Assembly (NCBI RefSeq): GCF_037076565.1
Contig: NZ_AP029028.1
Location: 1,178,001 to 1,242,000 of the forward strand
Direction of reading: 5' to 3'
Source: Herbaspirillum sp. DW155
GTDB lineage: Bacteria; Pseudomonadota; Gammaproteobacteria; Burkholderiales; Burkholderiaceae_D
Length of the DNA: 64,000 nt
Part shown: positions 22,781 through 34,665 of the stretch, piece by piece
Layout: every line of letters begins with the position of its first letter
How positions within the stretch are numbered: position 1 is the stretch's first letter
Position numbers and translations under genes: made by a program
Notes under the pieces: model-generated
Databases searched by the model: none
What the model was told of the DNA's origin: nothing
The model's input: the letters and a program-made list of their open reading frames with translations, nothing else

Positions 22781-23995
22781 TTAAAAAGGCCAGGGCAGGC
22801 TGGCCGCCAGCACGCCCAGCAGCACTACCGCCCAGGACGGCCACTTGCGCCAGACCAGCGCGACGAAGGCGGTCAGGGCGATGAGCAGGTCGCGCGCGTC
22901 GAAGATGGCGCTGGTCCACACCGGCTGGTAGAGCGCGGCCAGCAACAAGCCGACCACGGCCGCATTGACGCCCGCCAGCACCGCCTGCATGGCGCCCCGG
23001 CGGCGCACGCCATCCCAGAACGGCAGCAGCCCGGTCACCAGCAGGAACGAGGGGGCGAAGATCGCCAGCAGGCACAGCAGGCCGCCGGCCACGCCATTGG
23101 GCCAGGCCGGCATGACCACGCCCAGATACGCTGCCAGCGTGAAGAGCGGGCCGGGCACCGCCTGTGCCGCGCCATAGCCGGCCAGGAAGACATCCTTGTC
23201 CACCCAGCCGGTGGGCACCAGTTCGGTCTGCAGCAGCGGCAGCACCACATGGCCGCCACCGAACACCAGCGAGCCGACGCGGTAGAAGATGTTGACCTGC
23301 TGCAGCCAGGCGGCCGGATGAAACGCCGCCAGCAGCGGAATGCCCGCCAGCAGCACGAAGAACAGCGCCAGGCAGAACCGTCCGGTGCGGCGGCTGACCA
23401 CCAGCGGCAAGCGCTCCTGCAGGGCGATCTGTGGACCGTGCAGCAGCAGGCGCCCGGCCACGCCGGCCAGCGCGATCACGCCCAGCTGCACCAGGCTGCC
23501 CTGCACCTGCCAGGCCGCCAGCGCCGCCAGCAGCATGATGAGCAGGCGCAGCGGCCCCCGGCACAGGGTGCGCGCCATGCCCCACACCGCCTGCGCCACG
23601 ATGGCCACGGCCACGATCTTCAGGCCGTGCACCACCTCGCCGGAGAGCCAGTGCGCATCCTCCAGCACCGACAGCGCCACCGCCATCAGCAGCAACGCCG
23701 AGGGCAGGGTAAAGCCCAGCCAGGCGGCCGCCGCGCCGCCATAGCCGCCCCGGATCAGGCCGATGGCCAGCCCGACCTGGCTGCTGGAGGGGCCGGGCAG
23801 GAACTGGCACATGGCCACCAGGTCGGCATAGGTCTGTTCGGCAAGCCAGCGCCGGCGCGCCACGAATTCCTGGCGGAAATAACCGAGATGGGCAGCCGGC
23901 CCGCCAAAGGAAGTCAGGCCCAGCCGCAGGAAGACCAGGAAGATGTGCCAGGCCGGCGGGCGCGGGAGCGTATCGGGAGCAGCAGAAGCGGACAT
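22781..23995 (-). CDS. chrA: ChrA-family chromate transporter
   Basis: 404 aa, two-domain (long-chain) CHR family protein with about ten to twelve membrane segments. The N-terminal half has RLGLTSFGGPAAHLGYFRQEF, CQFLPGPSSSQVGLAIG and GYGGAAAAWLGFTLP; the second half repeats the motif as FYRVGSLVFGGGHVVLPLL and AQAVPGPLFTLAAYLG. Known members export chromate from the cytoplasm, but many chromosomal paralogues are of unknown substrate. No chrB or other resistance gene is adjacent. Confidence 0.88.
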   Translation of the reverse strand: MSASAAPDTLPRPPAWHIFLVFLRLGLTSFGGPAAHLGYFRQEFVARRRWLAEQTYADLVAMCQFLPGPSSSQVGLAIGLIRGGYGGAAAAWLGFTLPSALLLMAVALSVLEDAHWLSGEVVHGLKIVAVAIVAQAVWGMARTLCRGPLRLLIMLLAALAAWQVQGSLVQLGVIALAGVAGRLLLHGPQIALQERLPLVVSRRTGRFCLALFFVLLAGIPLLAAFHPAAWLQQVNIFYRVGSLVFGGGHVVLPLLQTELVPTGWVDKDVFLAGYGAAQAVPGPLFTLAAYLGVVMPAWPNGVAGGLLCLLAIFAPSFLLVTGLLPFWDGVRRRGAMQAVLAGVNAAVVGLLLAALYQPVWTSAIFDARDLLIALTAFVALVWRKWPSWAVVLLGVLAASLPWPF

Positions 23996-24259
23996 GCGAT
24001 GGTCAGGTCGGTGGATCGGTGGATCGGTGGCGCTATCTTAGTGGCGCCGCCAGGCGGCTTGGAGGCGAAATGAAGTTTTTTTCACGCGCTGAGCCATTTC
24101 ATGCGGCCTACGCCGTGTTGCCGGACCGGGCTGGTGATAAAAAAGCCCGATTTGGGCGGGTTTCCCCTTGATCTGCGGCAATGCGTCCCGATTTGGCGGT
24201 TTGGCGCCTGCGCAGTGCTAGAATGCAGGGCTATTTTTCAATCAACATTGGAGCCTCAC

Positions 24260-24592
24260 GTGTTTATTTCCGACGCATACGCGCAAACGGCCGCAGCAGC
24301 CCCTGGTGGCGCGATGGGCAACCTGGCCAGCTTCCTGCCGATCATCCTGATGTTCGTGGTCCTGTACTTCCTGATGATCCGCCCGCAGATGAAGCGTCAG
24401 AAAGAACAGAAAGCCATGATGGATGCACTGGGCAAGGGCGACGAAGTCGTCACCTCCGGTGGTCTCCTGGGCCGCATCACCAAGGTGGCCGATGGCTACA
24501 TCACCATCGAAGTGGCCGAAGGCACCGAAGTCATCGTGCAGAAGGGCGCCGTGACCACCCTGCTGCCCAAGGGCACCATCAAGGGCCTGTAA
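24260..24592 (+). CDS. yajC: YajC, Sec translocase accessory protein
   Basis: 110 aa starting with GTG at 24260 (FISDAYAQ), behind TTGGAG at 24250-24255. One membrane helix (about residues 17-40, SFLPIILMFVVLYFLMI) followed by RPQMKRQKEQKAMMDALGKGDEVVTSGGLLGRI, the family signature. The upstream in-frame extension lacks homology and overlaps the promoter region. YajC associates with SecDF, whose genes follow on the same strand. Confidence 0.93.
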   Translation: MFISDAYAQTAAAAPGGAMGNLASFLPIILMFVVLYFLMIRPQMKRQKEQKAMMDALGKGDEVVTSGGLLGRITKVADGYITIEVAEGTEVIVQKGAVTTLLPKGTIKGL

Positions 24593-24758
24593 TCGGCCTC
24601 ACCGGTTCGGCCGGCTTGAACCGGCGAACCCATGGGCGCATCGCTGATGCGCCCATGTCGTTAGAACGGCGCGCAGAAATCTTCCGGTTGGGCGCGCCGG
24701 TTCTGAACAGGGCGGCAGGTTCCTGCCTTCCTCTCCCGCAAGCAAGAAGCACAAGACC

Positions 24759-26663
24759 ATGAATCGTTACTCTCTCTGGAAATACGCACTGATCGTCCTG
24801 GCCCTGCTGTTCGGCGTGATCTATACCGTCCCGAACTTCTTCGGCGAATCCCCCGCGGTGCAGATCAGCAGTGCCAAGTCGACCCTGAAGGTCGAGCCTG
24901 CCGTGGCCGGCCGTGTCGATCAGATCCTGAAACAAGGCAATCTCGGCGCAGAGAGTGTGGCGTTCGACAACAGCGGCTCGCAACCCTCGGTGCGCGCCCG
25001 CTTTGCCAGCACCGACATCCAGTTCAAGGCCAAGGCCCTGCTGGAAAAGGAACTCAATACCGACCCCAGCGACCCGACCTACATCGTCGCCTTCAACCTG
25101 CTGCCCAACACGCCGCAATGGCTGCAAAGCCTGCATGCCTTCCCCATGTACCTGGGCCTGGACCTGCGCGGTGGCGTGCACTTCCTGATGCAGGTCGACA
25201 TCAAGGCGGTCCTGAACAAGCGCCTGCAAGGCCTGCAAGCCAGCGTACGCAGCCTGCTGCGTGACAAGAACATCCGCCACAGCGGCATCAACCGCGTGGG
25301 CGACAGCATCGAGATTTCCTTCCGCGATGCCGATACCCGCAACAAGGCCCGCGCCGCCCTGGGCGAACTGCAGGAAATGCTGCTGACCGACGCCGGCAGC
25401 GGCGATGACCTGAAGCTGGTCGCCACCCTGCGCCCGGAAGCCCTGAAGCAGACCCAGGAAGATGGCGTCAAGCAGAACATCAGCACCCTGTCCAAGCGCG
25501 TCAACGAGCTGGGCGTGGCCGAGCCGCTGATCCAGCGCCAGGGCGCCGACCGCATCGTGGTCGAGCTGCCGGGCGTGCAGGACGTTTCGCGCGCCAAGGA
25601 CATCATCGGCCGTACCGCCACCCTGGAAGTGCGCATGGTCGATGAGAGCGTGGTGCGCGGCACCGAAGAAACCTCGGCCATTCCGTTCGGCTCCGAACTG
25701 TTCAAGATCGGCAAGGGTGCGCCCGTGGTCCTGAACAAGGAACCGGTGCTCACCGGCGACTACATCTCCAACGCCTCGGCCAGCTTCGATGAAAACCACC
25801 AGCCGGCGGTGAGCATCGACCTGAACGGCGATGGCGGCCGCAAGATGCGCGAAGCCACCCGCGACAAGGTGGGCAAGGCCATGGCCATCGTCCTGTTTGA
25901 AAAGGGCAAGGGCGAAGTCCTGACCGTGGCCACCATCCGCTCCGAACTGGGTTCGCGCTTCCAGATCACCGGCATGGGTTCGCCCGAAGCCGCCAGCGAC
26001 CTGGCCCTGCTGCTGCGTGCCGGTTCGCTGGCCGCGCCGATGGACATCATCGAAGAACGCACCATCGGCCCGCAACTGGGTGCCGACAACATCAAGAAGG
26101 GTTTTGACTCGGTGCTGTATGGCTTCCTGGCCATGGCCATCTTCATGGTGATCTACTACCAGCTGTTCGGTTTCTTCAGTGCACTGGCCCTGTCGGTGAA
26201 CGTGCTGCTGCTGGTGGCGCTGCTGTCCACGCTGCAGGTCACGCTGACCCTGCCGGGTATCGCCGCCATTGCGCTGGCACTCGGTATGGCGATCGACTCC
26301 AACGTGCTGATCAACGAGCGCATCCGTGAAGAACTGCGCGCCGGCAATTCGCCGCAGGCCGCCATTGCGGCCGGTTTCGACCGCGCCTGGGCGACGATTC
26401 TGGACTCCAACGTGACCACCCTGATCGCCGGCCTGGCGCTGCTGATCTTCGGTTCCGGCGCCATTCGCGGCTTTGCCGTGGTGCACTGCCTGGGCATCCT
26501 GACCTCGATGTTCTCGGCCGTGTTCTTCTCGCGCGGCGTGGTCAACCTCTGGTACGGCCGCAAGAAGCGTCTGTCGGGCCTGGCCATCGGGCAGATCTGG
26601 AAGCCCGAGGGCGAGGTGCTTTCCACCTCCGGCAAGGCCTCGGCCAAGCGCGACGCCAAGTAA
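24759..26663 (+). CDS. secD: SecD, protein translocase subunit
   Basis: 634-aa RND-family subunit that uses proton-motive force to complete export through SecYEG. An N-terminal membrane helix (about residues 8-27) is followed by a large periplasmic region with the LGLDLRGGVHFLMQVD motif. Five C-terminal membrane helices include PGIAAIALALGMAIDSNVLINERIREEL, with the conserved Asp and Arg residues. yajC upstream and secF downstream complete the usual order. Confidence 0.97.
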   Translation: MNRYSLWKYALIVLALLFGVIYTVPNFFGESPAVQISSAKSTLKVEPAVAGRVDQILKQGNLGAESVAFDNSGSQPSVRARFASTDIQFKAKALLEKELNTDPSDPTYIVAFNLLPNTPQWLQSLHAFPMYLGLDLRGGVHFLMQVDIKAVLNKRLQGLQASVRSLLRDKNIRHSGINRVGDSIEISFRDADTRNKARAALGELQEMLLTDAGSGDDLKLVATLRPEALKQTQEDGVKQNISTLSKRVNELGVAEPLIQRQGADRIVVELPGVQDVSRAKDIIGRTATLEVRMVDESVVRGTEETSAIPFGSELFKIGKGAPVVLNKEPVLTGDYISNASASFDENHQPAVSIDLNGDGGRKMREATRDKVGKAMAIVLFEKGKGEVLTVATIRSELGSRFQITGMGSPEAASDLALLLRAGSLAAPMDIIEERTIGPQLGADNIKKGFDSVLYGFLAMAIFMVIYYQLFGFFSALALSVNVLLLVALLSTLQVTLTLPGIAAIALALGMAIDSNVLINERIREELRAGNSPQAAIAAGFDRAWATILDSNVTTLIAGLALLIFGSGAIRGFAVVHCLGILTSMFSAVFFSRGVVNLWYGRKKRLSGLAIGQIWKPEGEVLSTSGKASAKRDAK

Positions 26664-26747
26664 GCACGGCAATACCAGACATAGCAGCACAGCCAGATTT
26701 GAGCCGGGCGCCCCGCTGAAGGCGGCGCCGGCACCGAAAGGATAGTG

Positions 26748-27692
26748 ATGGAATTTTTCCGCATCAAAAAAGACATTCCCTTCATGCGTCATGCCCTGAT
26801 CTTCAATGCGATCTCGGCACTGACCTTCGTGGCCGCGGTGTTCTTCCTGTTCTCCAAGGGATTGCACTTCTCCATCGAATTCACCGGCGGCACGGTCATG
26901 GAAGTGGCCTACAACAAGCCGGCCGACCTGGAAAAGATCCGCAAGTCCATTGAAGGACTGGGTTACCGCGACACCCTGGTGCAAAGCTTCGGCACTGCCC
27001 AGGACGTGATGATCCGCCTGCCCGCGCAAGCCGGCGTGAACGCCAGCCAGCAGAGCGAAAAGGTCAACGCCGCCCTGCGTGCCGATGATCCGGACGTGCG
27101 CCTGCAGCGCGTGGAATTCGTCGGTCCCCAGGTCGGCGACGAGCTGGCCCACGACGGCCTGCTGGCGCTGGGCATGGTGGTGGTGGGCATCGTGATCTAC
27201 CTGGCCTTCCGCTTCGAATGGAAGTTCGCGGTGGCGGCGGTGATCGCCAACCTGCACGACATCATCATCATCCTGGGCTTCTTCGCCTTCTTCCAGTGGG
27301 AGTTTTCGCTGACCGTGCTGGCCGCCATCCTGGCCGTGCTGGGTTACTCGGTCAACGAATCGGTGGTGGTGTTCGACCGTGTGCGCGAAGCCTTCCGTGA
27401 CCGCCGCTTCGGCAAGCTCTCCGCGCCCGAAGTGCTGAACCACGCCATCACCAGCACCATGTCGCGTACCGTCATCACCCACGGCAGTACCGAAATGATG
27501 GTGCTGGCGATGTTCTTCTTCGGTGGCCCCACGCTGCACTACTTCGCACTGGCGCTGACCATCGGCATCCTGTTCGGTATCTATTCCTCGGTGTTCGTGG
27601 CGGCAGCCCTGGCCATGTGGCTGGGCGTGAAGCGCGAAGACCTGATCAAGCCCGTCAAGGTCAAGGACGAGAACGGCGGCGCGGTGGTCTGA
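26748..27692 (+). CDS. secF: SecF, protein translocase subunit
   Basis: 314 aa, partner of SecD. Six membrane segments; characteristic ISIEFTGG-type sequence (FSIEFTGGTVMEVAY) and the C-terminal VLGYSVNESVVVFDRVREAF. A GTG three bases upstream is in frame, but ATG 26748 sits at good distance from AAAGGA. A rho-independent terminator follows the stop. Confidence 0.97.
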   Translation: MEFFRIKKDIPFMRHALIFNAISALTFVAAVFFLFSKGLHFSIEFTGGTVMEVAYNKPADLEKIRKSIEGLGYRDTLVQSFGTAQDVMIRLPAQAGVNASQQSEKVNAALRADDPDVRLQRVEFVGPQVGDELAHDGLLALGMVVVGIVIYLAFRFEWKFAVAAVIANLHDIIIILGFFAFFQWEFSLTVLAAILAVLGYSVNESVVVFDRVREAFRDRRFGKLSAPEVLNHAITSTMSRTVITHGSTEMMVLAMFFFGGPTLHYFALALTIGILFGIYSSVFVAAALAMWLGVKREDLIKPVKVKDENGGAVV

Positions 27693-27715
27693 TTTCAGGA
27701 TTCCCGCACGACGCC

Positions 27716-27749
27716 AAAGGGCCGCCGCGTTCATGCTGCGGCCCTTTTT
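27716..27749 (+). terminator. Terminator of yajC-secD-secF
   Basis: Perfect 10-bp stem AAAGGGCCGC/GCGGCCCTTT with a 12-base loop and five T at 27745-27749. Confidence 0.85.
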
Positions 27750-27797
27750 CATGAAAGGCTGTTCCAGGCCGGATCAAATTGCATTCCCTTTTTCATC

Positions 27798-28658
27798 ATG
27801 AACACATCCATCGATCTGAACGATATCGACTATGAGCGCCGCTTCGGCGGCGTCGCCCGCCTGTATGGTGCCGCCGCCCTGCAACGCTTCCGCCAGGCGC
27901 GGGTTTGCGTGGTCGGGGTCGGGGGCGTGGGCTCGTGGATCGTCGAAGCGCTGGCGCGCAGCGCCATCGGCCACCTCACCCTGATCGACCTGGACAACCT
28001 GGCCGAATCCAACGTCAACCGCCAGATCCATGCCTTGACGACCACGCTGGGCCAGGCCAAGGTGACGGCGCTGCATGAGCGCATCCGCCAGATCAACCCG
28101 ACCTGCGTGGTCACCGAGGTGGAGGATTTCGTCGATCCGGAGAATGTGGAACAGATGCTGGGCGGTGGCCGTTTCGATTACGTCATCGACGCCATCGACA
28201 ATGCGCCCGCCAAGGTGGCCATGATCGCCTGGTGCCGCAAGAACGGTATGCCCATGGTCACCATCGGCAGTGCGGGCGGGCAGATCGATCCGACCCGGAT
28301 TGAAATCCGCGACCTCTGCCGCACCGAGCAGGAACCGCTGCTGGCCAAGGTGCGCAAGCGCTTGCGTTCACAGCATGGTTTTCCGCGCGGGACCAAGAAC
28401 AAATTCCACATTGATGCGGTGTTTTCCACCGAGCCGCTGCGCTTTCCTGAACTGGCCGAAGGCGAAGCATGTGAAGTCGTTCCGGCTGAGGACATGGACG
28501 TGGGCGAGGATGCCGCCGACAACACGCAAGCCGGCGTCACCGGCCTGAACTGCGCCGGCTTCGGCTCGGCCATGGTGGTCACGGCCACCTTCGGGCTGGT
28601 GGCCGCTGCGCATGTGTTGAAGAAACTGGCCGAGCAGGCCGGCGCCCAGCCACAGTGA
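27798..28658 (+). CDS. tcdA: TcdA (CsdL), tRNA threonylcarbamoyladenosine dehydratase
   Basis: 286-aa E1-like ThiF/MoeB family ATPase. It has the nucleotide motif GVGGVGSWIVEALARSAIG, then LIDLDNLAESNVNRQIHAL, and a C-terminal GTKNKFHIDAVFSTEPLRFP and TGLNCAGFGSAMVVTATFG typical of TcdA. The enzyme cyclises t6A to ct6A in ANN-decoding tRNAs using ATP. Single gene, convergent with the EamA transporter. Confidence 0.93.
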   Translation: MNTSIDLNDIDYERRFGGVARLYGAAALQRFRQARVCVVGVGGVGSWIVEALARSAIGHLTLIDLDNLAESNVNRQIHALTTTLGQAKVTALHERIRQINPTCVVTEVEDFVDPENVEQMLGGGRFDYVIDAIDNAPAKVAMIAWCRKNGMPMVTIGSAGGQIDPTRIEIRDLCRTEQEPLLAKVRKRLRSQHGFPRGTKNKFHIDAVFSTEPLRFPELAEGEACEVVPAEDMDVGEDAADNTQAGVTGLNCAGFGSAMVVTATFGLVAAAHVLKKLAEQAGAQPQ

Positions 28659-28668
28659 GCGCTGGGCC

Positions 28669-29607
28669 TCAGTGCCCGCCGCCCTCATCGACCCGGTGCG
28701 CCGACACGCACAGCAATACGCTCACGGTCACCAGCAGCATGGCCGCGATCTCCAGCAGCGTCGGCCAGCGCTGTTCCCAAAGGAAGCCGTAGAGCAGGGC
28801 GAAGAGGGTCTCGAACAGGATCATCTGCCCGATCATGGTCAGCGGCAGCAAGCGGCTGGCCTTGTTCCAGCAGGCATTGCCGAAGAGCGAAGCAAAGATC
28901 GCCACCCCCGCCGACACCGCCACGAAATGCATCCACTCGCTGCCCGGATGCGGCTGCAGCATCACCGTGAAGGCGGGCACTGCAATGAACAGCGACAGCA
29001 GCCCCGTGACCACGCCGATCAGCAGGTTCCAGTCATGCGCAGAAACTTCATGCAGGCGCGCCAGCCAGCGGCTGTTGCCGACCGCATAGGTGGTCCAGGA
29101 GATCAATGCGGCCAGGGCGCAGAAGAAGCCGATGACACTTTCCTTCATATCTCCCCCAGCCGCCCCTGCCAGCGACTGCCACGCCACGCAGGCGATCCCG
29201 GCCAGGCCCAGGACCAGCGAAGGCGCCAGCTTGCGCAGCGGGACCGCACCATGGCCGCGGCTGCCGATGATGCTCACCGCCACCGGCAGGAAGCCGATCA
29301 CCAGCGAGGTCATGGCCATGCCGCCCAGTTGCACGGCACTGGCCAGGAACACGTAATAGACCACATTGCCCAGCAGGCTCAGCCACACCAGCTCACGCCA
29401 TTCGGCGCGGCCCAGGTGCGGCAGCAGTTTGCCGATGCGCGGCGCAATCAGGAGGGCGGCGAAGAGGCCATAGGCGAGATAGCGCCCGGCCGTCAGTTGC
29501 CAGGGCGAGAAGGCGCGGGTCAGTTCAGGCGCCAGGAACACCAGGCCCCAGGCGGCGCCGGCCAGCGCGCCATAGAAGATGCCTTGCAGGATCGTGTTGG
29601 AACGCAT
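28669..29607 (-). CDS. EamA (DMT superfamily) transporter
   Basis: 312 aa, about ten membrane segments arranged as two EamA repeats (first begins GIFYGALAGAAWGLVFLAPELTR; second begins SVIGFFCALAALISWTTYAVGNSRW). Start chosen at MRSNTILQG because the upstream in-frame sequence is not membrane-like. Members export amino acids, nucleosides or other metabolites; the substrate here cannot be told. Ends 10 bases from the tcdA stop on the opposite strand. Confidence 0.85.
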   Translation of the reverse strand: MRSNTILQGIFYGALAGAAWGLVFLAPELTRAFSPWQLTAGRYLAYGLFAALLIAPRIGKLLPHLGRAEWRELVWLSLLGNVVYYVFLASAVQLGGMAMTSLVIGFLPVAVSIIGSRGHGAVPLRKLAPSLVLGLAGIACVAWQSLAGAAGGDMKESVIGFFCALAALISWTTYAVGNSRWLARLHEVSAHDWNLLIGVVTGLLSLFIAVPAFTVMLQPHPGSEWMHFVAVSAGVAIFASLFGNACWNKASRLLPLTMIGQMILFETLFALLYGFLWEQRWPTLLEIAAMLLVTVSVLLCVSAHRVDEGGGH

Positions 29608-29722
29608 CAGGAGAAAGCCAGCCAGGTTGCAAAGGGTGGCAGTATGCCCGAGATGCGCGGGGAAGGATTGTTGCAGGCTACGGTTTTCTTGTGCCGGACA
29701 GCGCAGCCAGGCAGACAGAAAC

Positions 29723-29751
29723 GACAACGCCGGCACAGGGCCGGCGTTGTC
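29723..29751 (-). terminator. Terminator after the DUF4337 gene
   Basis: Perfect 12-bp stem GACAACGCCGGC/GCCGGCGTTGTC with a 5-base loop, 20 bases past the DUF4337 stop. On the minus strand it is followed by GTTTCTGTCT, a modest T-rich tail. Confidence 0.6.
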
Positions 29752-29771
29752 ACGGACAAGCAGCAAGCGCT

Positions 29772-30332
29772 TCAGATCATCGAGCCAAACAATCCTGCAC
29801 CCACGAAGGCCAGCGCCACCACGCCGATGCCCATCGACAGATAGGCCAGCACGGCCACGCCCGTGATGATGGTGGCCGAGGCCAGCACGATGGCCACTTG
29901 CAGCATGCCGGCCGCCATTTCCATCTTTTCGTATTTCTCCATGTAGGCATGGGCTTCATGCTCGGCTTCGCGCGCCTTGTGCGACAGCTCCTTCTTGCCT
30001 TCGCCGGTCTTTTCATCGCTGTCGTAGTGGGCGATGGCGTCATCCAGCTTGGCGATGGCGGCATTGACGCGCTCATCCTTGGGATTGCCCAGCAGGATCA
30101 GCTGCTGCTTGGACAGCTGCGCCGCATTGCCACGCACCGACTTGGCCTGGAAGAAGGACCACAGGTTGGCGGCCTCCTGCGTCTTGAGGATGACTTCGGT
30201 CTGATAAGACTTGGACAGGGTTTCAGTAATGGCCAGCACCAGCGCCAGGATGGCGATGAGCAGGGCCAGCTTCTTGTTGCCGGAGGCGTGGGCGTGTTCG
30301 GCGTGTTCCAGGTTTTCGGTGGTTTCCGTCAT
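29772..30332 (-). CDS. DUF4337 family membrane protein
   Basis: 186 aa from MTETTENLEH. One membrane helix near the N-terminus (about residues 19-36, KLALLIAILALVLAI) and two at the C-terminus (about 135-180). The middle is helical and charged with SKSYQTEVILKTQEAANLWSFFQAKSVRG, which recalls DUF4337. No biochemical role is known for the family. Followed by a hairpin terminator. Confidence 0.75.
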   Translation of the reverse strand: MTETTENLEHAEHAHASGNKKLALLIAILALVLAITETLSKSYQTEVILKTQEAANLWSFFQAKSVRGNAAQLSKQQLILLGNPKDERVNAAIAKLDDAIAHYDSDEKTGEGKKELSHKAREAEHEAHAYMEKYEKMEMAAGMLQVAIVLASATIITGVAVLAYLSMGIGVVALAFVGAGLFGSMI

Positions 30333-33140
<2,808 letters not shown>

Positions 33141-33166
33141 GCCATCAAGCAGTGAAGCGATGAAGG

Positions 33167-33196
33167 ACGGCGGGCCGCGAGGCTCGCCGTTTTTTC
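33167..33196 (+). terminator. Terminator of katG
   Basis: ACGGCGGGCC, loop GCGA, GGCTCGCCGT with one G-T mismatch, followed by T6. Confidence 0.8.
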
Positions 33197-33287
33197 TTTG
33201 CGGGTGTGCATGTCATGGAGATGTCACCGAGTGCGCCGGTGCAGCCGCTATAGTGGCGTTCAGTCTTTTTCTTCACCTGCGAGGCGC

Positions 33288-33869
33288 ATGATGGCCCTGA
33301 GTCTGGATGACATTGCCCAGCTGTTCACACGGCACGGCCACACCCAATACACCGGTGAACCCGTCACGCAACTGGAGCATGCCCTGCAATCGGCGTTGCT
33401 GGCCGAGCAGGAGGGCGCCGCGCCCGGCCTGATCGTGGCCAGTCTCTTGCACGACCTCGGGCACCTGCTGGAAGACCTGGGCGACACGCCCACGCTGTCC
33501 GGTATCGACGATCTGCACCAGTACCGCGTGCTGCCTTTCCTGCGCGGGGTGTTCGACGAGTCGGTACTGGCGCCCATTGCGCTGCACGTCGATGCCAAGC
33601 GCTACCTGTGCGCGACCGATCCGGGCTATTTCTCCCAGCTCTCGGCGGATTCCGTGCGCAGCCTGCAACTGCAGGGCGGGATATTCGATGTGGAACAGGC
33701 CGCCGCTTTCATCGACCGCCCCTATGCTGCAGACGCCGTACGCCTGCGGCGCTGGGACGACCGCGCCAAGACGGCCGGACTGCCCACGCCCGACTACGCG
33801 CACTTTGCCGGCTACTTCAGCCAGTGCCTGCATCAGCCCGGCAAGCCGAGCCGTTCTCAGGCCAGATAG
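33288..33869 (+). CDS. PhnZ-like HD-domain oxygenase
   Basis: 193 aa. HD-fold metal protein with Tyr21, Glu24, His31, His55-Asp56, His59, His77, His100 and Lys104 in an order and spacing that parallels PhnZ, a mixed-valence di-iron oxygenase cleaving 2-amino-1-hydroxyethylphosphonate. PhnZ normally pairs with the hydroxylase PhnY, which is absent here, so the substrate is unproven. Two ATGs (33288, 33291) lie behind GAGG; either could be used. The 3' end overlaps the convergent araC-type gene by 13 bases. Confidence 0.72.
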   Translation: MMALSLDDIAQLFTRHGHTQYTGEPVTQLEHALQSALLAEQEGAAPGLIVASLLHDLGHLLEDLGDTPTLSGIDDLHQYRVLPFLRGVFDESVLAPIALHVDAKRYLCATDPGYFSQLSADSVRSLQLQGGIFDVEQAAAFIDRPYAADAVRLRRWDDRAKTAGLPTPDYAHFAGYFSQCLHQPGKPSRSQAR

Positions 33870-34624
33870 CTCTTGCGATAAGCCGATGGCGTCGTACCGC
33901 GCAGCTTGCGCAGGGCGTGCGTCATCGCGCTCTGGTCGCCATAGCCGCAGCGCTGGGCAATCTGCGCCAGCGGCAGGCGGCTGGTACGCAAGAGCTGGCA
34001 AGCCTGGGCCACGCGTACTTCGGCCAGCCAGGCACGGGGTGAGGTGTCCAGTTCGGCGCGGAACCATTCATGCAGGCGGCTTGGCGAGATCGCGGCCAGA
34101 TCGGCCATCTGCGCCACCGTCCAGGGATGGGCTGCACGCGCTTCCACCCGCGCCAGCATCAGGCGCAGCCGCGACCGGGCCTGCGGGGCCTGTTGCGTGA
34201 GCGTGTCCAGCAGCAGCGGTACCCAATGCTGTAGCGTGGCAGCGCCCGCGTGCGTGTCGGCCAGCGCTACCGCCATGAATTCCACCAGCTTGCCGGTCGC
34301 CCGCGACAAGGGCAGGAAGGGCCGTTGCGCCAGCGCTTCCAACTGCAGACTGCTCACCGTGGCCGGCGCCAGGTCGAGCACCAGTGAGCGGTTCTCGCCA
34401 CCGGCGCGGGTGGCATGCCGTGCACCCGGTTCGACGAAGGCCGCCGTGGCAGTGTCGGCCAGGCCTTCGCGGCCAGCGATGTCCATGGCCAGATGGCCCG
34501 CCAAGGGCAGCACCAGCTGCGCAAAATCATGCCGGTGCGTCAGCGACTCCTCGCCGTAGCTGCGCAGGTGCAACTGCGCCACGGGCAGGGCAGGGGCGGG
34601 ATGCGGAGATGGCGGAACAATCAT
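33857..34624 (-). CDS. AraC-family transcriptional regulator
   Basis: 255 aa from MIVPPSPHP. An N-terminal cupin-like sensor region (about residues 20-120, with HRHDFAQLVLPLAGHL) is followed by a C-terminal AraC double helix-turn-helix (about 155-250) with LAAISPSRLHEWFRAEL and IAQRCGYGDQSAMTHALRKL. The in-frame stretch upstream is not conserved protein. It probably regulates a neighbour, but no target site was found. Convergent with the PhnZ-like gene. Confidence 0.87.
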   Translation of the reverse strand: MIVPPSPHPAPALPVAQLHLRSYGEESLTHRHDFAQLVLPLAGHLAMDIAGREGLADTATAAFVEPGARHATRAGGENRSLVLDLAPATVSSLQLEALAQRPFLPLSRATGKLVEFMAVALADTHAGAATLQHWVPLLLDTLTQQAPQARSRLRLMLARVEARAAHPWTVAQMADLAAISPSRLHEWFRAELDTSPRAWLAEVRVAQACQLLRTSRLPLAQIAQRCGYGDQSAMTHALRKLRGTTPSAYRKSYLA

Positions 34625-34665
34625 GGCAGGGCGGCTCGGGGCGATCCCGCCATGATAGCGGACTT

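Noticed and set aside
22781..23995. Chromate resistance island
   Set aside because: No chrB, mobile element or other metal gene is next to it and composition is chromosomal; probably a housekeeping CHR paralogue.
24579..27752. A 1057-codon open frame antisense to secD-secF
   Set aside because: It mirrors the GC-rich third-position bias of secD and secF, its product is low-complexity His/Gln/Gly-rich, and both sense genes are well-known proteins.
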